From assembly GCA_900541175.1 (NCBI GenBank), contig UQIT01000005.1, forward strand, positions 34,944 to 98,943: DNA of 64,000 nt, in the 5' to 3' direction. Made by a program: the position numbers and the translations under genes. Shown here one piece after another: positions 46,128-54,397 of the stretch (position 1 is the stretch's first letter; every line of letters begins with the position of its first letter). The notes under the pieces were generated by a model. The model was not told where the DNA came from. It saw only the letters and a program-made list of their open reading frames with translations, and ran no database searches. This DNA is from an uncultured Collinsella sp. Its GTDB lineage: Bacteria; Actinomycetota; Coriobacteriia; Coriobacteriales; Coriobacteriaceae.

Positions 46128-47432
46128 CTACTGGTTGTCAGCAGCCGAGAAATCCATATCGAGCGAGGAAACGGCCCAGCCGATATGGTTATCGGAGCGC
46201 ACGAATTTGACGGTGTACTCCTGCTCGCCGCCCTTGGACAGCGATGCCTTAACCTTAGCGGTCGTCTCGGTCATGGACTGATCCATGCCCTCGACGGACA
46301 CGGTGGCACCCTGCGGAATCGAGGAGATGATCATCGACTTGGCGTCCTCGGACAGGCTCGAGGCCAGGCAAGACTCGGCCTTTGCGGTGTCACCGTCGCC
46401 GGCAGCCTGGAACAGATCGGTAACGACAAACTCCTGGGACGGGAAGCCAAAGCCGCGCGTGTAGGCAAAGCCCAGACCGCCCGCGGCGATCAAAATGAGC
46501 AGAAGCAGCACGATGAAGACTTTGAGACCCGTGTGGCGATGGCGGCGACGAACCTTGGCCTGCTTACGATCCTGACGGTCCTGCTGGACCATCTCGGACT
46601 CGGACAGCGTAAAGAAGCCGGTGTCCGAGGGATCGGGCATAAACTGACCGGTCGCGCCCGTAGGATCGAGCGGATCGACGGCAGGAGCGTCCATCGCGGG
46701 CGCCGGAGCCGTGGCCATAGCCGTCTGGGCAGACAGCGCGGCAAGCGAATCGTGCACGCGGGCAAGCTCATCGGCCTGCTCGGAGGTGAGCTGGTAGATG
46801 CCATCGGCAGTAGCGGCGTTAAAGGCGTCGAGTGCGTCGGAGGGGCGGCCGGCGGCAGAAAGTGCCTGACCCATGCCGGCGTTGAGCGCACGCGTGTCGT
46901 CGCGGGGGCCGGCAAAGTCGATAGCCGTGCGGTAGGTCTCCACGGCATCCGCCGGACGGCCGAGCTTAATGAAGCAACGACCAAGCTCGCCGAGTGCGGC
47001 GGCAGGAGCCGGATTGGCGCCGTCGATGGCAGCCTGACGGAAGGCAGTACCCGCGTTGGCATAGTCGCCCGACTGGAACAGCGCGTTACCCAGGCCCAGA
47101 TAGGCCTTGAACGGCGTGGCATAGGAAGCATCCTGCGTAGCAGCAGAGAACGCCTGAGCGGCCGTCGTGTAGTCGCCCACGGCGGCGAGTGCCTTGCCGC
47201 GGTTGGTGAGCAGCGCGCCGCGCTTGCCGTAGGTGCCGTCATTGAGGGCAGCGGCGTAGGCCTCGGCGGCCTCGGCATACATGCCCAGGTGCATCAAGGC
47301 GTTGCCACGAAGGTGATCGGCCTCGCCCATAATCTCATCGGGAGTTTTTGCCGCCCCAAGCATCTGGGCTGCAGCGGAAAAATCACCCGCGCGGTAAGCG
47401 GCGCGGCCCTGTTGGATCAGCTGGCTATTCAA
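46128..47432 (-). CDS. TPR-repeat membrane protein
   Basis: In this 434-residue protein, six or so TPR-like helix pairs fill residues 1-240. A Pro/Ala/Asp-rich linker, a basic patch (VRRRHRHTG) and one membrane helix (about 305-325) follow. The last ~105 residues form a small domain of the type often found outside the membrane. TPRs would face the cytoplasm and bind a partner. It begins with TTG after AAGGGGA, 11 bases downstream of the cyclophilin gene. The precise role is unknown; a link to wall growth is only suggested by mreB next door. Confidence 0.8.
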   Translation of the reverse strand: MNSQLIQQGRAAYRAGDFSAAAQMLGAAKTPDEIMGEADHLRGNALMHLGMYAEAAEAYAAALNDGTYGKRGALLTNRGKALAAVGDYTTAAQAFSAATQDASYATPFKAYLGLGNALFQSGDYANAGTAFRQAAIDGANPAPAAALGELGRCFIKLGRPADAVETYRTAIDFAGPRDDTRALNAGMGQALSAAGRPSDALDAFNAATADGIYQLTSEQADELARVHDSLAALSAQTAMATAPAPAMDAPAVDPLDPTGATGQFMPDPSDTGFFTLSESEMVQQDRQDRKQAKVRRRHRHTGLKVFIVLLLLILIAAGGLGFAYTRGFGFPSQEFVVTDLFQAAGDGDTAKAESCLASSLSEDAKSMIISSIPQGATVSVEGMDQSMTETTAKVKASLSKGGEQEYTVKFVRSDNHIGWAVSSLDMDFSAADNQ

Positions 47433-47443
47433 GGAAGTCCCCT

Positions 47444-47986
47444 TTACTCGTGAACGATCTCGACATGGACGATCTCGTCGCCGGCACGCAGCTGCGAAAT
47501 CACATCGAGACCCTCGACCGTGGTACCAAAGACGGTGTAACCGGAATCGAGGTTATGCTGGGCGCCCAGGCAGAAGTAGAACTGCGAACCCGCGGAATCG
47601 GGGTCCATGGAGCGTGCCATGGCAAGGGCACCATCGACATGGCTGTTGCGCGGATTGGTGGCAAACTCGCCCTTGATGCAGTAGCCGGGACCACCGGTAC
47701 CGGGCATGCCGTCGGGGCCCTCAAGACCGGCAGCGACGTCGGCGCCGGACATATCGCGGGTATTGGGGTCGCCGCCCTGGATGACAAAACCGGGCACATA
47801 GCGATGGAACTTAAGGCCATCATAGAAGCCCATCGTAGAAAGCTCGCAGAAGTTCGCGACATGAATGGGAGCGCCCTCGCCGTCAAACTTGACCTTGATG
47901 GTACCCTTCGACGTCTCGATAACGGCGCACTCGTCGCCGGCAAGCTGATACTCGGGCGTGTAGAGCTCTTTCTTAAAACCAAACAT
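47444..47986 (-). CDS. cyclophilin-type peptidyl-prolyl isomerase
   Basis: The 180-residue protein is a cytoplasmic-looking cyclophilin. FHRYVPGFVIQGGDP and GSQFYFCLG carry the expected active-site residues, and no signal peptide is seen. A 30-residue insertion-like stretch with GLEGPDGMPGTGGPGY lies between them. It has its own promoter at 48026-48055 and is followed by the TPR gene. Confidence 0.94.
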   Translation of the reverse strand: MFGFKKELYTPEYQLAGDECAVIETSKGTIKVKFDGEGAPIHVANFCELSTMGFYDGLKFHRYVPGFVIQGGDPNTRDMSGADVAAGLEGPDGMPGTGGPGYCIKGEFATNPRNSHVDGALAMARSMDPDSAGSQFYFCLGAQHNLDSGYTVFGTTVEGLDVISQLRAGDEIVHVEIVHE

Positions 47987-48025
47987 GTGGTTCCTTCCTC
48001 GTGCGTTTAAAGCATATTTGTACGA

Positions 48026-48055
48026 ATTGTAGCAATAAGCATGCGCTTACATCAA
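48026..48055 (-). promoter_or_regulatory. promoter of the cyclophilin-TPR unit
   Basis: On the minus strand, TTGATG (48050-48055) is 18 bp from TACAAT (48026-48031), with TGC before the -10. Confidence 0.65.
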
Positions 48056-48093
48056 TTGCGCACGTAGGTTATGCCGACTATGGCGAACTAATT

Positions 48094-49236
48094 TTAGGAA
48101 CGCTGCTGCGGCTTCCAGGAGCCCACGTTGGCGTCGTACTGATTAAGCGCGCTGTTGCCACCCTGAGCGATGGGCGCCAGGATCTCGCTTTGGTGAGAAC
48201 TCATCGACTCGCCATCGGGAATGGCCAGCGAGATGTCCCAACTCTGGCAGATCACGTCGACGCGCTCATACATCCACTCGGCAAGCTGCTTTAAGTGGGC
48301 AATGTCGTCCGCATAGACCGTATCGTCCTGGTACTTAAGGTTGCTGAGCTCATCTTGCGTCTTTTTAATCTGGTCGCGCAGGGCGTAAGCACTCTGCGAC
48401 AGCTCCTGACGGGTGGACAGCGGCGTTCGGAGATAGCCGTTGTTAAAGGAATCGATGACCTCGCCGATCTGGTCCTCGTCACCGTAGGACACGATGGTCT
48501 GATACAGACCGTCGAGCCTGGTATAGAGCTGATCATCGGTCAGCACGGTTTCTTCCTGGACCACCTCGGCAGAATCGTCTTGCTTGGTATCGTCCTCAGT
48601 CGCCTCGCCCTTTTGGCGCGTGGGGAAGGTGGTTTGTGCAGCTTGGCCAAACTGGTCGTAGAAGCCAGGCATGACACCCATGGGATCGGTCGTCACGAAC
48701 CAATAGGCACCGCCGCAAACGACGGCAAGTACCGCGATGACGATGAGCGGCTTGGGGATATGACGCTTGTGCTTGTGATAGGCGTCCTCGTCGGGATGCA
48801 CTTTGCGCTTGGGTTTTTGAGCATCGTCGTGCAGGGAAACGGGCGTGGGAATATCGACCTTGGGGATACCGAAATCCTTATCGAAAGCCGGCAGCACGCA
48901 GGTCTCGTTAGGATCGGCGGCGTCCGAAAGAACCGCGGCAGCCGAGGCGGGCGCATGAGGCACCTCGGTATCGATCTGCTCTTGCGTTAGGCGCGGAAAG
49001 CCCGCCGTGTGGCCCGCTGCCAGGTCGGATGCGGCCGCGTCCTCGGAGAGGATACCCGGAGCGGGGCGTCCGCATTTGGGACACGTACGATCGTGCGGAG
49101 AAAGACGGGCACCGCAGCCCTCGCAGAACACGAACTCGGTGTGCTCGGGGCCATCGCCCGGACCCACATAGGCGTTGCAGTAGGGGCAGAACGAGGCGCC
49201 GTCCTCGATAGTCTTAAGGCAATGCGGGCAGATCAC
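48094..49236 (-). CDS. zinc-ribbon single-pass membrane protein
   Basis: The 380-residue protein starts with two CxxC zinc-ribbon pairs (CPHC, CPYC, CEGC, CPKC within the first ~60 residues). A disordered acidic stretch, a His/Lys-rich juxtamembrane patch and one membrane helix (about 175-195) follow. The outer part is helical and charged (about 200-380). GTG 49236 with AGAGG upstream is preferred over a TTG ten codons earlier. The zinc ribbon would be cytoplasmic. Function unknown. Confidence 0.78.
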   Translation of the reverse strand: MICPHCLKTIEDGASFCPYCNAYVGPGDGPEHTEFVFCEGCGARLSPHDRTCPKCGRPAPGILSEDAAASDLAAGHTAGFPRLTQEQIDTEVPHAPASAAAVLSDAADPNETCVLPAFDKDFGIPKVDIPTPVSLHDDAQKPKRKVHPDEDAYHKHKRHIPKPLIVIAVLAVVCGGAYWFVTTDPMGVMPGFYDQFGQAAQTTFPTRQKGEATEDDTKQDDSAEVVQEETVLTDDQLYTRLDGLYQTIVSYGDEDQIGEVIDSFNNGYLRTPLSTRQELSQSAYALRDQIKKTQDELSNLKYQDDTVYADDIAHLKQLAEWMYERVDVICQSWDISLAIPDGESMSSHQSEILAPIAQGGNSALNQYDANVGSWKPQQRS

Positions 49237-49339
49237 GGCATCCTCTTTTCGAAGCAATTCAAACAATCGAGGTTAGAGCATAACATCGCCACGGCCCCAC
49301 AGGAGCAAGGCACCAATTCAACATCGCCAGGGCGCGTAG

Positions 49340-52063
49340 TTACTTCTTCTTTTTGCTTGGCATCGAGACTTTGATGCCTTGGGCGGACTTGGTCACGCGA
49401 GAGCGCTTGGCTCCGGTACTCCTCTTTTTCTTGGGCTGGGCCTGGGCCACGCCCTCGAGTGCACGGGCCTCGGCCTCGCGAGCGGTGCGATCTTCGCGGC
49501 GCTGCGCCATGTCGGCGGCGACGCGCTTGGCAAAACGCTCGGCCGTCGAACCCGTCGAGCTCACCTTGCCGCCACCGCGACCCAGGTGGACGCGCACACC
49601 ACGGCCAAAACCAGTTGCGGCATGACGACGACGCGGCTTGAGCGAATCCATCATCGTGGCGAGCTTAAAGAACACCGAGCAGGTAAAGACCACGATAACA
49701 GCCAAGATAACCATCTGGCCCATCGACAGGTTGGCAATAGACAGCAGCTCCGGGAATCCGATAACGCCCACCAGGATGCCGGCGACTACAAACACAAAGA
49801 GCACCACACGTAAGGGCGTGAGAGGCTGCGAGATGCGCCAGATTAGGCTGACGCTCGCCGCGAACGACGTAAGCAGGCACATCGTAGACAGCGTGAGCTG
49901 GCTAAAGCCAAACACGCGCGCCACAAAGATATCGAGCGCCGCAGCCAAAATGACCGCAATCGACGCCGGCAGTGCACGCTTGAGTACGTTGCTCAAAAAC
50001 GCACCCTTCACACGAGCATTGTTGGGCTCCAGGCCCAACACAAAGCCCGGCGCGCCGATGCAGAAGAAGTTAATGAGCGTCATCTGGATAGGCTCGAAGG
50101 GGTACGGCGGCAGCGCGATACACAGCGCCGCCAGGCCCATCGAGAACAGCGTCTTGGTCAGGAACAGTGAGGCCGAACGCTGCAGGTTGTTGATGGAGCG
50201 ACGGCCCTCGGCCACCACGGCGGGCATCGAGGCAAAATCGTTGTCGACGAGTACGATCTCGGCCACGTTGCGCGCGGCATCGGAGCCGGCCGCCATGGCG
50301 ACGGAGCAGTCGGCCTCCTTGAGCGCCAGCACGTCGTTGACGCCGTCGCCCGTCATGGCCACGGTGTGCTCGCGGCGCTTGAGCGCCTGCACGAGCTCGC
50401 GCTTCTGCTGCGGGGTCACACGACCAAAGACATGGTAGCGGTCCACTGCGGCATCGAGCTTGGCCGGCGTATCGAGCGTCGTGGCGTCCACATAAGCGTC
50501 CGCCCCCGGCACGCCCACCACGCGCGCGATCGACGACACCGTACGTGGGTCGTCGCCGCTGATCACGTTGAGGGTCACGCCCTGCTCGTTAAAGTAGCCG
50601 ATGGTCTCGGCCGCCGAGGTACGAATCTCGTCGCGGATGGTCACAAATCCCACGGGCTCGGCCTCGCCCACCATATCCCCATCGGGCGTAAAGCCGTCCA
50701 CGCGCGCCACCACGAGCACGCGGCAGGTATCGGCAAGCTCGGCGACACGGTTCTCGACCTGCGAAAACACACGCTCCGAAAGCACAAACTGCGCGGCGCC
50801 CATCACATAGGAGCCCTGCGCAAACGAAGCGCCGCTCCATTTTTTAGACGACGAGAATGGAATGACCGACAGCGGCTCGGACACCTCGACCGGGCGATCG
50901 GCGTAATAGTTGAGCAGCGCCTGGCATGTCTCGTTGGCATCGGCCGAGGTCGCACGTGCCACGTTAGCCAGCGCAAAATCGAGCACTGTGGTATCGACGG
51001 GAACAGCCGCCTCGTCCGAGTCCACGCCAAAGCCAACACCCTCAACAGGCAGCGGGTAGGTGCCCTCGACCTCCATACGACCCGAGGTAATGGTGCCCGT
51101 CTTGTCCAGGCACAGTACGTCGACGCGAGCGAGCGTCTCGATGCAGTAGAGCTGCTGCGCCAGCACCTTGCGGCGGGCCAGGCGCACCGTGGCGATGGCG
51201 AGCACCGACGAGGTCAGCAGCACCAGGCCTTGCGGGATCATGCCCAGCAGGGCGCCCACCGTGGACAGCAGCGCCGACGAAGGCACATGACCAGCCAACA
51301 GCTCGGAGAAGCACCATGAAAGCGCACTATCGCCCGGGGTTCCCGCGGCATCCCACAGCTCGCTCACACTCGAGGCAAACAACGCCAAACCGAGCGGGAT
51401 CATGATGATGCTCGCAAAGCGCACGATGGCGTTAAGCGCGTTCATGATCTCGGAATTGACCTTTTTGACGTACTTCGCCTCGTTATTAATTTTAGCCACG
51501 TAGTTGTCGGCGCCGACATGGATCACGCGGGCGCGCAGCAGGCCCGAGTCGATAAAGCTGCCGCTCATGAGCTCGGAACCGGGCTGTTTCTTAATAAGGT
51601 CGCTCTCGCCCGTCAGCAAGCTCTCGTTCACGAACGCCTCGCCCGAAACCACCACGGCGTCAGCGGGAATCTGGTCGCCGCGCCCCAGGCGGATGATGTC
51701 GTCGAGCACGATCTGGTCCAAGTCGAGCTCCACCTCGGCACCGTCGCGCACCGCGATGGCCTTCTTAGAGGTCAGCAGCGTGAGCTTATCGACCATCTTC
51801 TCGGACCGCATGGATTGAATGACGCCAATAGCGGTATTGAGGAACACCACAAACAGGAACGTCAGGTTCTTAAATGAACCGGTCAAAATGACCAGGAAAG
51901 CCAAGATCACGTTGATCAAATTGAACAGCGTGCAGAGGTTCTCGATGATGAGCTCTTTGACCGACTTGGTCTTGAGCTCCATGTTGCGGTTGATCTTACC
52001 GGCGGCGATGCGCTCCTCGACCTCGGCGGTCGAGAGTCCGCGCTCGATATCCGTTGCTGCCAT
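49340..52063 (-). CDS. P-type cation-transporting ATPase (HAD-IC family) with basic C-terminal tail
   Basis: In this ~907-residue ion pump, the phosphorylated Asp is D320 in CLDKTGT; TGES near 160 is the actuator loop and MTGDGVND the hinge. Helices before and after match the family, most like the CtpE/MgtA-type divalent cation pumps; the ion cannot be assigned. After the last helix about 110 residues are Lys/Arg/Ala-rich and end KKKK, which is unusual. The ATG at 52063 is used; an ATG at 52075 is equally possible. Confidence 0.9.
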   Translation of the reverse strand: MAATDIERGLSTAEVEERIAAGKINRNMELKTKSVKELIIENLCTLFNLINVILAFLVILTGSFKNLTFLFVVFLNTAIGVIQSMRSEKMVDKLTLLTSKKAIAVRDGAEVELDLDQIVLDDIIRLGRGDQIPADAVVVSGEAFVNESLLTGESDLIKKQPGSELMSGSFIDSGLLRARVIHVGADNYVAKINNEAKYVKKVNSEIMNALNAIVRFASIIMIPLGLALFASSVSELWDAAGTPGDSALSWCFSELLAGHVPSSALLSTVGALLGMIPQGLVLLTSSVLAIATVRLARRKVLAQQLYCIETLARVDVLCLDKTGTITSGRMEVEGTYPLPVEGVGFGVDSDEAAVPVDTTVLDFALANVARATSADANETCQALLNYYADRPVEVSEPLSVIPFSSSKKWSGASFAQGSYVMGAAQFVLSERVFSQVENRVAELADTCRVLVVARVDGFTPDGDMVGEAEPVGFVTIRDEIRTSAAETIGYFNEQGVTLNVISGDDPRTVSSIARVVGVPGADAYVDATTLDTPAKLDAAVDRYHVFGRVTPQQKRELVQALKRREHTVAMTGDGVNDVLALKEADCSVAMAAGSDAARNVAEIVLVDNDFASMPAVVAEGRRSINNLQRSASLFLTKTLFSMGLAALCIALPPYPFEPIQMTLINFFCIGAPGFVLGLEPNNARVKGAFLSNVLKRALPASIAVILAAALDIFVARVFGFSQLTLSTMCLLTSFAASVSLIWRISQPLTPLRVVLFVFVVAGILVGVIGFPELLSIANLSMGQMVILAVIVVFTCSVFFKLATMMDSLKPRRRHAATGFGRGVRVHLGRGGGKVSSTGSTAERFAKRVAADMAQRREDRTAREAEARALEGVAQAQPKKKRSTGAKRSRVTKSAQGIKVSMPSKKKK

Positions 52064-52090
52064 ACCACGTCCCATCACGTCGCGTCGGTA

Positions 52091-52128
52091 TAAGAGAAAC
52101 CGCCCGGACCATGCGAGGTTCGGACGGT
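52091..52128 (-). terminator. terminator after tRNA-Arg(CCG)
   Basis: A 12-bp stem with one mismatch (52099-52110 with 52117-52128), read on the minus strand, is followed by TTCTCTTAT. Confidence 0.7.
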
Positions 52129-52139
52129 CTTACGTTCGA

Positions 52140-52216
52140 TGGTGCCCCATGTTGGATTCGAACCAACGGCCTTCTGCTCCGGAGGCAGACGCTCTAATCC
52201 CCTGAGCTAATAGGGC
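52140..52216 (-). tRNA. tRNA-Arg (anticodon CCG)
   Basis: A cloverleaf folds completely: acceptor GCCCTAT/ATGGGGC, D arm GCTC/GAGC, anticodon stem TCTGC/GCAGA with loop CTCCGGA, and T arm GTTGG/CCAAC with TTCGAAT. The 3' CCA is encoded. It decodes CGG. Confidence 0.97.
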
Positions 52217-52227
52217 CAACGTTTGCC

Positions 52228-52257
52228 ATTATACCCAAGTGCACCACAGGCTATCAA
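52228..52257 (-). promoter_or_regulatory. promoter of tRNA-Arg(CCG)
   Basis: On the minus strand, TTGATA (52252-52257) and a perfect TATAAT (52228-52233) are 18 bp apart, placing the transcript start right at the tRNA. Confidence 0.85.
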
Positions 52258-52310
52258 AATAAAAGAAAAAGCTTTGCAATTCCGAGGAAGACGAGGCGCA
52301 ACGGCCCACT

Positions 52311-52339
52311 TTAGAAGGCAAAAGCGAGTCAGATAGTAT
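52311..52339 (+). promoter_or_regulatory. promoter of the aro cluster
   Basis: TTAGAA (52311-52316) and TAGTAT (52334-52339) are 17 bp apart; an overlapping TATAAA starts at 52337. Transcription would begin near 52346, almost at a small ORF start. Confidence 0.55.
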
Positions 52340-52347
52340 AAACTCAC

Positions 52348-52410
52348 ATGCACCATATATACACGGCTCGCGATGCGGGCCGTTTTTGCAAAAGTTATCC
52401 ATCGAGGTGA
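52348..52410 (+). CDS. putative leader peptide of the aro cluster
   Basis: A 20-codon ORF begins at or within two bases of the predicted transcript start and ends with TGA 10 bases before aroF. Codon 5 is Tyr (TAC), immediately before the terminator stem; Phe is at 13 and Tyr at 17. Aromatic codons placed against the stem suggest ribosome-mediated attenuation. There is no SD, so translation would be leaderless. This is a suggestion from position and codons only. Confidence 0.35.
   Translation: MHHIYTARDAGRFCKSYPSR
52363..52387 (+). terminator. terminator/attenuator in the aroF leader
   Basis: A 9-bp stem with one G-T pair (52363-52371 with 52375-52383) and a 3-nt loop is followed directly by five T. 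It lies between the aro promoter and aroF, so it must be conditionally passed for the operon to be expressed. Confidence 0.65.
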
Positions 52411-52420
52411 GAGGCACACC

Positions 52421-53443
52421 ATGATTGCAATTTTAAAGCAGAGCGCCAGCGACGATGCCGTAAGCCATATCGTCAGCTGGATTGAGAAAAAGGGGCTGAA
52501 GACCGATGTCTCGCGCGGCGAGAACGAGACGATCATCGGCCTGGTGGGCGATACGACCAAGATCGACCCGTTCCTGCTCGAGTCCATGGATGTCGTCGAG
52601 CGCGTGCAGCGCGTCTCCGAGCCGTTCAAGCGCGCAAATCGCAAGTTCCACCCCGAGGACTCCGTCATCGACTGCGGCCACGGCGTCAAAATCGGCGGCG
52701 ACCAGTTCCAAGTCATCGCCGGCCCCTGCTCCGTCGAGGGCGAGAACCTCATCCGCATCGCACGCCGCGTAAAGGCCGCCGGCGCCACGATGCTGCGCGG
52801 CGGTGCCTACAAGCCCCGCACCTCCCCCTACGCCTACCAGGGCATGGGCCCCGCCGGCCTCGACCTGCTGTGCGAGGCGTCTGCCGAGCTCGACATGCCG
52901 ATCGTCACCGAGATCATGGACCCACGCGACGTGCAGGTCTTCTTGGACAAGAAGATCGACGTCATGCAGATCGGCGCCCGCAACGCCCAGAACTTCCCCC
53001 TGCTCAAGGAGGTCGGCAAGACCCAGACCCCGATCCTGCTCAAGCGCGGCATGTCCGGCACGATCGATGAGCTGCTCATGGCCGCCGAGTACATCATGAG
53101 CGAGGGCAACGACAACGTCATCCTGTGCGAGCGCGGCATCCGCACCTTCGAAACCCGCACCCGTAACACCTTCGATCTCAACGCCGTGCCGGTGCTGCAC
53201 CACCTGTCGCACCTGCCTGTCGTTGCCGACCCCAGCCACGCCACCGGCTACACCCGCTACGTTGAGCCCATGGCGCTCGCCGCGACCGCCTGCGGCGCCA
53301 ACGGCCTGGAGATCGAGGTCCACGACGAGCCCAGCCGCGCATGGTCCGACGGCGCTCAGGCCCTCACCCCCGACCAGTTCGACGACACCATGCGCCGCAT
53401 TCGCGCCATCCGCGAGGTCGTCTGCCAAGAGACCATGGAGTAG
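52421..53443 (+). CDS. aroF: 3-deoxy-7-phosphoheptulonate synthase (type I-beta with N-terminal regulatory domain)
   Basis: DAHP synthase joins PEP and erythrose 4-phosphate, the first shikimate step. The 340-residue protein has an N-terminal ferredoxin-like regulatory domain (about 1-70), then the barrel with VIAGPCSVEGE, LRGGAYKPRTSPY and VVADPSHATG. ATG 52421 has GAGAGG six bases upstream; 16 earlier codons in frame run through the attenuator and are rejected. It is first of the aro cluster. Confidence 0.96.
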   Translation: MIAILKQSASDDAVSHIVSWIEKKGLKTDVSRGENETIIGLVGDTTKIDPFLLESMDVVERVQRVSEPFKRANRKFHPEDSVIDCGHGVKIGGDQFQVIAGPCSVEGENLIRIARRVKAAGATMLRGGAYKPRTSPYAYQGMGPAGLDLLCEASAELDMPIVTEIMDPRDVQVFLDKKIDVMQIGARNAQNFPLLKEVGKTQTPILLKRGMSGTIDELLMAAEYIMSEGNDNVILCERGIRTFETRTRNTFDLNAVPVLHHLSHLPVVADPSHATGYTRYVEPMALAATACGANGLEIEVHDEPSRAWSDGAQALTPDQFDDTMRRIRAIREVVCQETME

Positions 53444-53446
53444 CCC

Positions 53447-54361
53447 ATGGGTACGGTGAGAAACGCGCGCGTTAACCAGGGCGGTCCCAAATGCGCGGGC
53501 ATCGTTGGCCTGGGCCTCATCGGCGGCAGCTTTGCCCGCGGCTATGCGCAGGCGGGCGTTCGCGTGCTGGCCTGGGACCCCGATGATGATGTCATGACGG
53601 CCGCCAGCATGGGCACTGTCGCCGGAGAGCTCAACGACGAGACACTCGGCGAATGCGACATCATCGTCCTTGCCTGCTACCCCGAGGCCTGCATCGAGTG
53701 GCTCGAGGCGCATGCCCGGGCACTCGCCGACGCCACCGACACCGAGGCCATCATGGGCCCCGTGGTGATCGACACGGTGGGCGTCAAGGGCATCGTGTGC
53801 GAGCGCGCCTTTGAGCTTGCCCGCGAGCACGGCTTTTACTTTGTGGGTGCGCACCCCATGGCAGGCACCCAGTTCTCGGGCTACGCGCACTCCCGCGCCG
53901 ACCTGTTCCAGGGCGCCCCGCTCGTGCTCGTGCCACCCGCGGTGGACGATGCGCTCAAACTGGAGCTCTTGGGGCAGGTGCGCGAGATGGTGCGCCCCTT
54001 GGGCTTTGGCAAGTTCAGCGTGACCAGCGCCGCCGAGCACGACCGCGTCATCGCCTTCACGAGCCAGCTTGCGCACGTGGTGTCCAACGCCTACGTAAAG
54101 AGCCCGACCGCCCAGGTCCACCACGGCTTTTCGGCCGGTAGCTACCGCGATCTCACCCGCGTGGCGCACCTCAACCCGCAAATGTGGTCCGAGCTCATGA
54201 TCGACGACGCCGACGCGCTTGCCTTCGAGATCGACCACCTGATCGACTCGCTCGGCGCCTACAGCCGTGCGCTCAAGGACCGCGACCAGCGCTATCTGGA
54301 GAATCTCCTTGCCGAGGGCGACCGCATTAAGCGCGCACTCGACGACGAGGCCTCCCACTAG
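53447..54361 (+). CDS. tyrA: prephenate dehydrogenase
   Basis: TyrA oxidises prephenate to 4-hydroxyphenylpyruvate for tyrosine. The 304-residue protein has IVGLGLIGGSFARG (NAD site), VGAHPMAGTQFSG and the helical C-terminal domain with FTSQLAHVVS. No ACT domain follows, so feedback control, if any, is elsewhere. It starts three bases after aroF. Confidence 0.95.
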   Translation: MGTVRNARVNQGGPKCAGIVGLGLIGGSFARGYAQAGVRVLAWDPDDDVMTAASMGTVAGELNDETLGECDIIVLACYPEACIEWLEAHARALADATDTEAIMGPVVIDTVGVKGIVCERAFELAREHGFYFVGAHPMAGTQFSGYAHSRADLFQGAPLVLVPPAVDDALKLELLGQVREMVRPLGFGKFSVTSAAEHDRVIAFTSQLAHVVSNAYVKSPTAQVHHGFSAGSYRDLTRVAHLNPQMWSELMIDDADALAFEIDHLIDSLGAYSRALKDRDQRYLENLLAEGDRIKRALDDEASH

Positions 54362-54397
54362 ACCACCTATCACGCCAGGTCGAAAGGACCATAGCTT

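Noticed and set aside
52217..52420. T-box riboswitch before aroF
   Set aside because: No TGG-ACC-type T-box core or antiterminator bulge is visible; the short leader with one terminator and a small ORF fits better with other attenuation.
52373..52420. Longer aroF starting at ATG 52373
   Set aside because: The added 16 residues run through the terminator stem and T run and have no SD; ATG 52421 has a proper SD and the family N-terminus.
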